Below are positions 8,953 to 17,828 of a stretch of 25,536 nucleotides of DNA, in pieces. The stretch's first letter is position 1, and each line of letters starts with the position of its first letter. This stretch comes from Chara braunii (Eukaryota; Streptophyta; Charophyceae; Charales; Characeae), in contig BFEA01000046.1 of assembly GCA_003427395.1 (NCBI GenBank), positions 3,260,949 to 3,286,484 on the forward strand, given 5' to 3'. A model generated the notes under the pieces. The model had not been told where the DNA came from. It worked only from the letters and a program-made list of their open reading frames with translations, and made no database searches. The position numbers and the translations under genes were made by a program.

Positions 8953-10239
8953 ATGCAGAGGGGCGGAAGGGACGCACGGCCATGACAGAGGCCCCTGGGA
9001 GCGTCTAGAGGGGGTGGTCAGCGTGGGCCAGTTGGGAGGGAGTCCACACTTGTCTTTGACGACGATAACATAGAGCTTTTTTTGGATGCCTACCAGGCTC
9101 ATGCGGCACGAGAGGGTTGGTCTACCCTGGAGAGGATACGGCATCTTAGGGGAGTTGGGCGTTTTGAGGAGCCGATTGCGCACATCCGGGAGGAGGCTTT
9201 GACCTAGCAGGATGTGGAGGCGAGGATGCAGAGGTTGAGGCCTTCGCCGTTGGGACGTGATGGGTTGCCCATTCAACTGGAGGAAGGCAATGCGGAGGAG
9301 TTCATCTCAGCCTACGAACAGTATATGCGCGATCAGGGGACTGGGCAGGAGGAGTGGATGCAGACGTTGCCCCTTTGGACGCGAAGGGCGGAGAGGCCGT
9401 TAGCGCGGCAGATTCGGGACGGGGCGCATGACTGGGAGGACTGCCAGGCTCAGCTCAGACGGGCGTTCCGACGGCCAGAGCCAGAGAGACCAGAGCCCAG
9501 GGTGGAGAGACGACAGAGGAGTAAGAGGCCACGAGACCCGGAGGCGAGAGGGGCCATAGCGACCAGGGAAGGCCGAAAGACGTTGGCACGGCGAGAGGAG
9601 CTAGTGGAGCCAGTTCAGACGGACAAGCCAACTCAGACGGAGGAGCCAGTGCAGGCAGCGGGACCGGCTCAGGTAGCGGAGCTGCCTCCTACCCATGGGC
9701 TTGAGCAGGTGGAGTTTCGACGGATCACGAGCAGTGACCTACAGGGCCCGCCACCGACACGGCCAAAGGAGAGGGAGGCTGTACCATTAGAGACGCCACT
9801 CAATAGCCTGGAGACCCATCTCGATGCGTCCCAGTGGAGGACTTCGCAGCTGGGGGCAGACCCAGGTGAGCCCGCACGATATGAGCCGGCAGAAGAGCCG
9901 CCTAAGCCGGAGCCGGAGGTTGGGCCGCGTGGGCCAGAGGAGCCACGGACTGAGGGAGTTATTACGGTTGGGGACGATACCCCTCCTCCCACCCCAATCC
10001 CTCAGCAGGTACGGGAGTACTGGCCCGAGGGAATTCCTGAGCCGGATAGCGAGGAAGTTTCAATACCGCCATCGGAAGCTACTACGCCGCCTCAGAAGCA
10101 GGCAGAGCCAGAGGAGAGAGAGGAGGGGCACATACGACTGTGGTGCCATAGCTATTTGAGCATGCGGCCGAGCACTTGGACGCGGAGGTGCCAGCACCCG
10201 AGGGGCCACCGCCAGAGTTGCCACCTGCAGGAGGAGTGA
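8953..10239 (+). pseudogene. gag: Gag, N-terminal part with two capsid-like repeats, copy 1
   Basis: Structural Gag protein of the retroelement. ATG 8953 starts a frame that stays open to 10236 except for TGA 8983 and TAG 9205. Two related capsid-like segments lie in tandem, 222 bp apart: 9049-9237 (F-x2-AY, then IR-x2-AL and DVEARMQRL) and 9271-9468 (F-x2-AY, then IRD-x-AHDWEDCQAQL). Shared positions include N7, E9, F11, A14, Y15, G23, L33 and the IR-x2-A motif. The TAG at 9205 falls exactly opposite the Trp of HDWED. A basic stretch (RRPEPERPEPRVERRQR) and a Pro/Glu-rich linker with PVQT/PTQT steps follow. The frame is lost near 10116-10135; the codons up to the TGA at 10237 are out of frame, and the true continuation is in the frame of the C-terminal part. 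Confidence 0.8.
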
Positions 10240-10364
10240 GAGCGGGAGTTCCATTACGAGAGGCCCACGAGACGCGAGCGGAGAGGCCGTTAAGGGAGAC
10301 AGCTGAGGAGAAGTTCGCGAGAGTGCAGGTGCGCCTCGAGGAGATATATTAGGAAAACGTTAGG

Positions 10365-11819
10365 ATGGAGGCTGCAGGGGAAGTGATGAAGCCACCAATC
10401 GACCCCCCGACGAGGGAGCAGAGGATTGGTGAGGCATGGGCCAGTTACGAGGGTAAGAGGGATGCTGCCCGTGTGAGGTCGCGAGAGGCAGGGCAGGAGG
10501 ACGAGAGGGTGGATGAGGCACGAGAGACTGGGGACTTGGGATTTTCAGCTGCCAGGATGGCAATCGAGCGTACAGACAGGGAGATACGCCAGGTGGCGAC
10601 CACGTCCTTCCAGCGATTTACCATGCTTAGCGACGAGTTGGCGACCTCGAGGATGGAGGTGGAGCAACTGTCTGTTCAGCTAGCAGAAGAAAGGGCAGAG
10701 AACCAGGCCTGGAGGTCTCGCATGGAAGCCAAGGAAGCTGAATGGGAGAGGAGGCTCCAGGATATGGTGGCAGCTGTGGAGAGGCTTTCGGCCACCAAGG
10801 TGGTCGATTGGACAGAGCAGAGTCGGTATGGTATCCAAGGAGAGGAGGTGCGGGGGCTCTTTAGCCAGGGAGGGACAGCAGAGCCACTTCAGCAAGAGGG
10901 GATGAAGAAGGTATTCCTGGATCCAGCGGAAGCGGAAGCAAGGCGGAAGGCCGAGGAGGAGAGTTTCAGCTTCAAGGCCCCCACAGAGCTAGCTTCGCAA
11001 CAGGCCAACCCCATGGCAATTGAGATCCCTGCGGGCGAGTCAGTGCAGAGACCCCAATCCCCACTGGTGGGAAGGGGTCCTGCAGAGGAGTCCCCTATGA
11101 TTCTTTTGGAGGTGCAAGGTGGTACCCTTACGGGGGCAGTGGCGTCCGCTGAGCCAAAGGCAATGGAGGAGGAGGCATCTTGTTTGGATGAGCTAGTGGC
11201 GGCCATGGGGCTGGACATGCCATCAGGGGGGCCTCAGAGACACGAGACCCCGGAGCACGTGCCAGAAAGGGGGGAGTTGAGGACACAGTTGGGCTCTTGG
11301 GCCACAGAGGCTGACTCCGGCGGACCCACCTCAGAGCAGCAGCATGAGGTTATGAGCGAGCCAGTGGCTACCGTGACTCCCCAGCCTTCAGAGCCGCATA
11401 GGGAAAGGAAGGCGACTACGATGGAGGGGGCCCGTGAGGGTAGGCCACAGAGATTGGACACCCCGACGTATCGGGCTGAGGGGGGTGAGATGCGAGCAGG
11501 GCCGAGTACCCAGACATTGGAGGCGAGACCAGAGGAGTCGTGGAGTATGCCCCAGAGTCATGAGATGAGCAGAGAGACCAGCGAGGCACCGTCGTCGCCA
11601 GGATCTCGGAAGAAGAAGAGAAAATACCAAAGGAGGTCAGATGATCAGTGTTTTTTCTGCAAGCATGGCATACACAGAGCCCTCGAGTGTCCGAAGTTCC
11701 TGAAAGACAAGGCAACTGGGAAAGTGACAAAGAGCGGTGGGAAGATGTATGATAGGCGAGGTCGAGTGGTAGAGCGAGCTCTGGATAGGGGTACGGCTCA
11801 ACTATATAGCCATAACTAG
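10365..11819 (+). pseudogene. gag: Gag, C-terminal part with coiled coil and CCHC zinc knuckle, copy 1
   Basis: The first ATG of the open 484-codon stretch is at 10365, but the frame really extends upstream through TAG 10350 (LEEIY-stop-ENVR) to TAG 10149, so this is the second half of Gag rather than a separate gene. Residues about 60-140 are Glu/Arg/Ala-rich with a heptad-like look (MLSDELATSRMEVEQL, EWERRL) and probably form a coiled coil. A long low-complexity Pro/Glu/Ser region follows. A basic patch (SRKKKRKYQRRSD) leads into the zinc knuckle C-x2-C-x4-H-x4-C at 11649-11690 (CFFCKHGIHRALEC), a nucleic-acid-binding motif of Gag nucleocapsids. The stop TAG at 11817 is followed in frame by more open sequence, so it too may be a mutated codon (CAG is possible). 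Confidence 0.85.
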
Positions 11820-11993
11820 GAGGACATGAGTGAGTAGGGGCTGGTCCATCTATATGTCAGTAGGACTAAGGTTCCTCTGCACGCAGAGGTCGGATTAGAG
11901 GTGTATATAGGTCGAGTGGATTTTTGGGGGCGTTCATGTGTGGGTCAGTCGAGAGTTCTATCCATTTGTACATATATAGATAGCGGTGCTTGA
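11820..11993 (+). pseudogene. Protease trace after Gag (DSGA motif), copy 1
   Basis: Apart from a TAG at 11835, the frame after the Gag zinc knuckle is open for about 57 codons and ends in ICTYIDSGA directly before TGA (11991). D-S/T-G-A is the active-site signature of retroviral-type aspartic proteases, and its place just downstream of a CCHC knuckle is the expected one. Everything after the DSGA is broken by stops, so only the N-terminal part is readable. A four-residue motif can occur by chance; the position and open frame raise my confidence only moderately. Confidence 0.45.
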
Positions 11994-12547
11994 TAGGATT
12001 TTGAGCTTTTTTGTGTGAGATGTGACCTAGGAGGTGAGATTCAGTTGTGTGATACCTGTGACTATTTGACTTGCGCTTTAGTTCTCGTGGTTCAAAAAAA
12101 ATTTACTTGTATTCTTGAGCGGATTCTGAGAGTCCATAACACCTGGGACATGAGTTACTCAGCAGAGTGAGACAGTGAACTGAGTATCTGTGGTGTTTCG
12201 AGGCTGGAACTACGAGTTGTATGTTGAGAACTTGGGTTGAGTGTTTGTATTGGATTTTTTATGGAGATATTTCGCTCCTGAGTATATTTTGACGTCAGAC
12301 CCTGTGTGACTTATTTTTGTGACGATCACGATCACTCTCGCACGTGTGGTTTTATCCCAATATATGATGGCTTTGTGTGAGGGATATGGGGGATACATCT
12401 CATATGTTTCGTATTGTGTGAATGTGGATACCGTCTACTCCTCGGTATACTTGTGCGACCTGCCTACGGGCGGATGAGAGGGCCGAGTATAAGGGGAGGC
12501 AGTGCGGTTATTTTGTGATAGGAGTGTGAGAATCCTAAGAGGTTTTG
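11994..12547. other. Non-coding tail of the retroelement, no gene seen
   Basis: T/G-rich sequence after the protease trace with frequent stops in all frames and no repeat or RNA gene recognised. The first ~100 bp may be decayed protease/pol coding sequence; the rest looks like a 3' untranslated or LTR-like region. It is present identically in copy 2. Confidence 0.5.
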
Positions 12548-12681
12548 CGAGTCTCTGAGACTCGAATACTTGTCATGCCGGATGTTTTACGGTTGAGTTG
12601 AGAAGGGGACCCATAAGCAGGTCCCTCAGTTTGAGTTGTTACGTGGATGAGTTGTGGAGAGGGCCCATAAGTAGGCCTCTC
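12548..12681 (+). other. Cluster of three hairpins in the element tail, copy 1
   Basis: First, a palindrome with arms cgagtctc (12548-12555) and gagactcg (12557-12564). Second, gggacc (12606-12611) and ggtccc (12620-12625) around the 8-nt loop cataagca. Third, gagagggcc (12657-12665) and ggcctctc (12674-12681), with one bulged G, around cataagta. The second and third lie in a ~54-bp tandem duplication ending in ctcagtttgagttgtt. The loops are nearly identical while the stems differ but still pair. Confidence 0.7.
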
Positions 12682-12719
12682 AGTTTGAGTTGTTTTATTG
12701 GTTGAGACCCCTTCAGATT

Positions 12720-13046
12720 AAGGAAGGTGAAGTTTGAACGACAAAGTGAGAACCGGAACACTACTAAGAGCATGAACTTGACAAGATGAGAGTATGAGTA
12801 ATGGAAGCACAAACACATGAGAAGTTGAACAGTCCAGTGAGAACACTACTAAAAGCATGAACTTGAAAGCATGAACTTGAAAGCATGAACTTGAAAGCAT
12901 GAACTTGACAAGATGAAAGCACAAACACATAAGAAGTTGATCAACCAAGTGAGATCCGGAACACTACTAAAAGCACAAACTTGACAAGATGAAAGCACAA
13001 ACACATGGAAAGTTGAACAGCCAAGCGAGAACCGCAACACTACCAA
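12720..13046. repeat. 76/91-bp satellite (family E), short stretch after copy 1
   Basis: Begins after gaccccttcagattaagg and is made of units with gtgagaaccggaacactac, agcatgaacttgacaagatg and agcacaaacacatgagaag. It includes four head-to-tail copies of a 14-bp piece (aagcatgaacttga, 12853-12908). The last ~80 bp (from 12971) no longer match the copy-2 counterpart and look more like the unit near 20757 (shared acacatgg and ccaagcgagaac), as if the array had been collapsed or recombined. Confidence 0.88.
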
Positions 13047-13057
13047 GAGAGCGAGCG

Positions 13058-13126
<69 letters not shown>
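13047..13126. repeat. (GA)n microsatellite at the duplication joint
   Basis: About 80 bp, beginning with three gcga steps and then pure (ga)n up to the N. This is the only such tract in the window, and copy 2 has no counterpart, although it should if the two copies were equivalent here. Confidence 0.97.
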
Positions 13127-13127
13127 N
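13127..13127. other. Single N at the duplication joint
   Basis: The ambiguous base sits between the (GA)n run and the first base of the second 7.3-kb copy. It marks an uncertain join, so the tandem arrangement of the two copies is not secured by the sequence itself. Confidence 0.9.
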
Positions 13128-13197
13128 AGCCAACCCATTTCTAGTCTGGCGGCCCCAACGACTCTAGGCAGCCTCTGGCTTCCTACTGTCTGTGCCC

Positions 13198-14013
13198 ATG
13201 CTTCCGCTCTTTCCAGCATACCTGCCTCCGATTTTCTCTGTCGTGCACAAATTGGTCATATACAATCTCTCGAGTGACGGGAAGTCATTCGGGACTCACC
13301 AGTCCCGACAACGGCAAATGCGCACGAATGTTGCCGACTATTGCAGCGGACCGTACGCTTCCCCCTGGTTTTGCTTTATTAAACCAAATGGGACGTTGTG
13401 GTGGGTGCGGGATTTACAGCGGTTGAATGATGTGACGGTGCGGGATGCGGGAGGATTGCCAAAAGCGGACGCACTGTCAGAGTCATGCGCAAGAAGGCCT
13501 ATAATTTCGCTTATAGACCTTTACTCTAGGTATGACCAGTTCACTGTATACCCGCCAGATAGGCCGGTGACGGCGATGCATACGCCCAGAGGGCTAATTC
13601 ATATGAACGTAGCCCCTCAGGGCTGGACGAATGTCATGGCGATGGTGCAAAGGCATATGATTAGGGTTATGCAGACGGCGAGTCCACACATTACCCAACC
13701 CTATATTGACGACTTGGCGGTCAAAGGCCCGAAAGAAAGGGAAGAAGATGAAGTGATGCCCGGCGTAAGGCGGTTCGTTTGGAAGCATGTCCAAGACCTT
13801 GATCAGGTCTTGAGTTTATTGGAGGAGTACAACCTTACGGCGAGTGGCCCAAAGTCCAAGCACTGCATGAGGGAGGCGACCATCCTCGGCTTTGTCTGCA
13901 ATGAGAACAGTCGGAGGCCTGATGTGAAGAAAACAGACAAAATCGTGGAGTGGCCAGTACCCTTCCGCTCAATAACGAACGTAAGGAGCTTCCTCGGCAC
14001 GTGCGGATTTTGA
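13198..14013 (+). pseudogene. pol: Reverse transcriptase domain, copy 2
   Basis: Identical translation to the upstream RT, with SLIDLYSRYDQ, TPRGLIHMNV and YIDD (catalytic Asp pair). The first ATG is at 13198, with an in-frame GTG at 13192. The same TGA (14011-14013) separates RT from RNase H. Only 70 bp of shared sequence precede it before the N at 13127, so no upstream gag or protease is attached to this RT. The upstream copy's Gag ends 1.3 kb earlier and is separated from it by tail, satellite and (GA)n. Confidence 0.85.
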
Positions 14014-15099
14014 AGAAGTTTCGTGAAGAACTTTGCCGCCAAGACGAAGCACCTAAGGAAGTTAGTACGTCAGGACCAGGAGTGGGTTTGGGGTGGAGAC
14101 CAGGAAGAGGCTGTGGAGCGAATGAAGGTGGAGTTTAAAGAAGGAGGTCTGGTGTTGGGGGCGCCGAACTATGAGGTCACTGAGGAGAAGCCGTTCATTA
14201 TTGGGACGGACGCTGGACCTACTGCCTTGGGAGGGGTTTTGGTTCAGGCAGATGCCGAAGGGAAGGAGAGGCCGCTGAGGTTCAAGAGTCAGACTCTCAA
14301 TACGACTGAGAGGAACTACTCTAAGTTTAAGAAGGAGACGCTGGCGGTGCTCCATTGCCTGAGAATCTTTCGGAACTACGTCTTTGGCAGGAGGTTCATA
14401 TTAAAGGTGGACCCTACTGCGCTTGTCAATTCCTTGAAGAACTATAACCCATCTGACCCAACCGTTGCGAGGTGGCTGACGTATATTTGGATGTTCAACT
14501 TCGAGCTGGAGAGGATTCCAGCAGATGGGTTGAGCCGCATCAACTGGGATGGGTCGGATCAAGAGTCAATAGAAGACACCCCACCGGTTTATGGGTTCTT
14601 GGATCAAGAGGAAGACGTCCGCCTCCATATAAATGAATGGTCCTTGCGGGTGTCTAGTTTTGTTAGCCACCCCATATGGCTAGCGCCTAAAGGGTACGAG
14701 CAAAAGGAGGAGCTGGTCCTTAAGCCATTTCAGGAGGAGGATCCATGGGGAAACAAGGATGTTGGTTGGATGATGAAGTTGGCATTGGCAGATGCACACA
14801 GTCTAGTGGAGGAAGTGAGGACAATAGAGGAAAACCCAACTCAGGTGGAAGAACATGATCAATTAATGAGAGGAATGTATCTGCTCACTAACACGCTTCT
14901 GCAAGGGGATTTCGATCGGAAGAACTTCTTTAGTCTTATGGAAAATAAGGACGTCATTCCTGAAAGCCGGGATGATGAGTTCGAGGAAGGGGAAATCAAG
15001 GAAGCCTTTCGTGCAGAAGAGTATGATGAGATCTACCTGGAGCTAGGGCTACTCCTGTCCTGCGAGATGAGGGATAGAGATGCGAGTGTCAAGGCGTAG
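14014..15099 (+). pseudogene. pol: RT thumb/connection and RNase H domain, copy 2
   Basis: Frame-continuous with the RT just upstream across the TGA at 14011. It keeps the four RNase H acidic residues (GTDAG, KKETLAV, KVDPTAL, ADGLSR) and the same shortened ERIPADGLSR junction. It ends at TAG 15097, after which the frame is open again towards the integrase zinc finger. Because the catalytic residues are all present, the RNase H fold may be intact, but the stops on both sides would release it only as a fragment. Confidence 0.85.
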
Positions 15100-16223
15100 A
15101 AGATGAGGCACCTCTCTGTAGTAAGAGATGACCATCTGTTTATAAAGCGGCAGGTCGGGAATCCCAAAAGGATTGTGTGTGGGAGGAACCGGCAGATCGA
15201 CATAATAGCAGCCTTACACGATGGTATAGCAGGGGGCATAGGGGGATAGGTGTCACGTGTGCAAAGATAAGTGAACTATACCATTGGGATGGGATACTAA
15301 CTATGGTCATCAAGTACTGCCAGTCTTGTATACCTTGTCATGAGAGGTCAGCGCAAAGGCCAGGGGAGCCTCTACACCCGAGGCTGGAGAGGGAAGTGGG
15401 TGCGGTTGTACATCTGGACCTGCTCTTCATGCCAGCTGGGGAGAATGGATGTAACTACATCTTTAATGCGCGGGATAACCTTACTGGGTTTGTGGACGGT
15501 CGGGCCATTCGCACGAAGACCGGCCCAGTTTTCGCAAGCTGCATCGAAGAGTACCTGCATTATCCTTTCGTCAAAGAATTCGTGATGGATCGAGGGTCGA
15601 AGTTCACCTGCAATGACTATACTACTGCCGCGCACCCTCAGGCGAACGCACCGGTGGAAAGAGGGCACAGTACCATCACGAATCTCTTGGCCAAATGGAC
15701 GGAGGGCAAGCCTGGTCAGTGGCTGAAGTTCTTGCGGGCAGCTTTCTTCGTAGAAAACGTCACGGTGAAGAGAGCTACCAAGTATACGCCAGCCACGCTA
15801 TGGTATGGGAGGCATGCCACCTTCCCTATAGAAAGTTTTATGAAAACTTGGAGGCGCCAAAACTTGGAAGTTAATCTGTCTTTCGAAGAACTGCTCGATA
15901 TCCGGGCGTGGCAAGTGGGAGCCGCCGAAGAGAGGTTGCGCGAGGCCGCCGGTCAGGTAGAAAGGAGTCGAATGGAAGATAAGATGCGATGGGACCAGAT
16001 GGCACGAGTGAGGAAGGAGCCGTTGGCAGTAGGGGATGTCGTATTACTGTATGGCTCCTCGGAAAAACAATGGTCGAGAAAACTCGACAAAAGGAGGATG
16101 GGGCCCTATAGGATCTTGCGGTGCGACGAATTTGGAGCCTACTAGATCGAGGAGTTGGACGGGACAGTATGGCAGGATTGGGTGTCTGGGACTAGATTGA
16201 AGAAGTTTGTGGCCAGGGAATAG
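15100..16223 (+). pseudogene. pol: Integrase (HHCC, DDE core, GPY/F), copy 2
   Basis: Same structure as the upstream integrase. The zinc-finger His residues are at 15217 and 15237, on either side of the frameshift in the G run 15232-15236. The CxxC pair is at 15327 and 15336. Core Asp is at 15417, Asp at 15588 and Glu at 15657, with only 22 residues between the last two. GPY is at 16101-16109. Stops are at TAG 16143 and TAG 16221. The shortened core removes part of the segment between the second Asp and the Glu, so strand transfer activity is not expected. Confidence 0.87.
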
Positions 16224-16348
16224 GTAAAGAATCCCATACCCCTCCAAGTAAACCCTTGTTTTAAGGGGTCGTATGTCTTGGTTGAGCTAGGCAGAAAATG
16301 GAAAGGAGTGAGAGTATATGTATTGCCGAAGACTTGATGGACTGAGGA

Positions 16349-16416
16349 CTGACCTTGTTGTGTGCTTGTCTGCTTTCTCTCGCCTGATGTGCAGGTCTGA
16401 CTTTTCGGAGACAACC
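16349..16416 (+). promoter_or_regulatory. Splice-acceptor-like stretch before the Gag start, copy 2
   Basis: Same ctgac, pyrimidine tract and tgcag arrangement as at 8885-8952, with the AG ending at 16404 and the Gag ATG at 16417. The evidence is a pattern only. Confidence 0.28.
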
Positions 16417-17703
16417 ATGCAGAGGGGCGGAAGGGACGCACGGCCATGACAGAGGCCCCTGGGAGCGTCTAGAGGGGGTGGTCAGCGTGGGCCAGTTGGG
16501 AGGGAGTCCACACTTGTCTTTGACGACGATAACATAGAGCTTTTTTTGGATGCCTACCAGGCTCATGCGGCACGAGAGGGTTGGTCTACCCTGGAGAGGA
16601 TACGGCATCTTAGGGGAGTTGGGCGTTTTGAGGAGCCGATTGCGCACATCCGGGAGGAGGCTTTGACCTAGCAGGATGTGGAGGCGAGGATGCAGAGGTT
16701 GAGGCCTTCGCCGTTGGGACGTGATGGGTTGCCCATTCAACTGGAGGAAGGCAATGCGGAGGAGTTCATCTCAGCCTACGAACAGTATATGCGCGATCAG
16801 GGGACTGGGCAGGAGGAGTGGATGCAGACGTTGCCCCTTTGGACGCGAAGGGCGGAGAGGCCGTTAGCGCGGCAGATTCGGGACGGGGCGCATGACTGGG
16901 AGGACTGCCAGGCTCAGCTCAGACGGGCGTTCCGACGGCCAGAGCCAGAGAGACCAGAGCCCAGGGTGGAGAGACGACAGAGGAGTAAGAGGCCACGAGA
17001 CCCGGAGGCGAGAGGGGCCATAGCGACCAGGGAAGGCCGAAAGACGTTGGCACGGCGAGAGGAGCTAGTGGAGCCAGTTCAGACGGACAAGCCAACTCAG
17101 ACGGAGGAGCCAGTGCAGGCAGCGGGACCGGCTCAGGTAGCGGAGCTGCCTCCTACCCATGGGCTTGAGCAGGTGGAGTTTCGACGGATCACGAGCAGTG
17201 ACCTACAGGGCCCGCCACCGACACGGCCAAAGGAGAGGGAGGCTGTACCATTAGAGACGCCACTCAATAGCCTGGAGACCCATCTCGATGCGTCCCAGTG
17301 GAGGACTTCGCAGCTGGGGGCAGACCCAGGTGAGCCCGCACGATATGAGCCGGCAGAAGAGCCGCCTAAGCCGGAGCCGGAGGTTGGGCCGCGTGGGCCA
17401 GAGGAGCCACGGACTGAGGGAGTTATTACGGTTGGGGACGATACCCCTCCTCCCACCCCAATCCCTCAGCAGGTACGGGAGTACTGGCCCGAGGGAATTC
17501 CTGAGCCGGATAGCGAGGAAGTTTCAATACCGCCATCGGAAGCTACTACGCCGCCTCAGAAGCAGGCAGAGCCAGAGGAGAGAGAGGAGGGGCACATACG
17601 ACTGTGGTGCCATAGCTATTTGAGCATGCGGCCGAGCACTTGGACGCGGAGGTGCCAGCACCCGAGGGGCCACCGCCAGAGTTGCCACCTGCAGGAGGAG
17701 TGA
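16417..17703 (+). pseudogene. gag: Gag, N-terminal part with two capsid-like repeats, copy 2
   Basis: ATG 16417; in-frame TGA at 16447 and TAG at 16669. The two capsid-like segments are at 16513-16701 and 16735-16932. The longest uninterrupted stretch runs from 16678 to 17703 and covers the second capsid-like segment, the basic RRPEPERPEP region and the Pro/Glu-rich linker. As in the other copy, the last ~35 codons before TGA 17701 are out of the true Gag frame, which continues in the frame of the zinc-knuckle part. Confidence 0.8.
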
Positions 17704-17828
17704 GAGCGGGAGTTCCATTACGAGAGGCCCACGAGACGCGAGCGGAGAGGCCGTTAAGGGAGACAGCTGAGGAGAAGTTCGCGAGAGTGCAGGTGCGCCT
17801 CGAGGAGATATATTAGGAAAACGTTAGG

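Larger units (their letters stand above)
5664..12700 (+). mobile_element. Decayed Ty3/gypsy-type retroelement, permuted order, copy 1
   Basis: The order is RT (5734-6549), RNase H (to 7635), integrase (to 8759), a ~190-bp gap, Gag (8953-11819), a protease trace (to about 11993), and a non-coding tail with hairpins up to about 12700. The canonical Ty3/gypsy order is gag-PR-RT-RH-IN, so this arrangement is circularly permuted, or it joins the 3' end of one element to the 5' end of another. RT lacks its usual upstream part. No LTR, primer-binding site or target-site duplication was found. At least seven in-frame stops and two frameshifts make it non-autonomous. Confidence 0.8.
5664..12970 (+). 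repeat. 7.3-kb direct duplication, copy 1
   Basis: Every stretch I compared between 5664-12970 and 13128-20434 is identical at a constant offset of 7464, including all translated products on both strands. The left boundary is abrupt: the base before copy 2 is the N at 13127. On the right, the first mismatch is at 12971 (a) versus 20435 (g), inside a satellite. Copy 1 then acquires several differences per 80 bp and runs into (GA)n. Confidence 0.9.

Noticed and set aside
12718-13133. Minus-strand frames with VFRFSLGCSTSHV-like repeats, also at 20182-22018
   Set aside because: Artefacts of the 76/91-bp satellite; Leu-Ser repeats come from the (GA)n tract.
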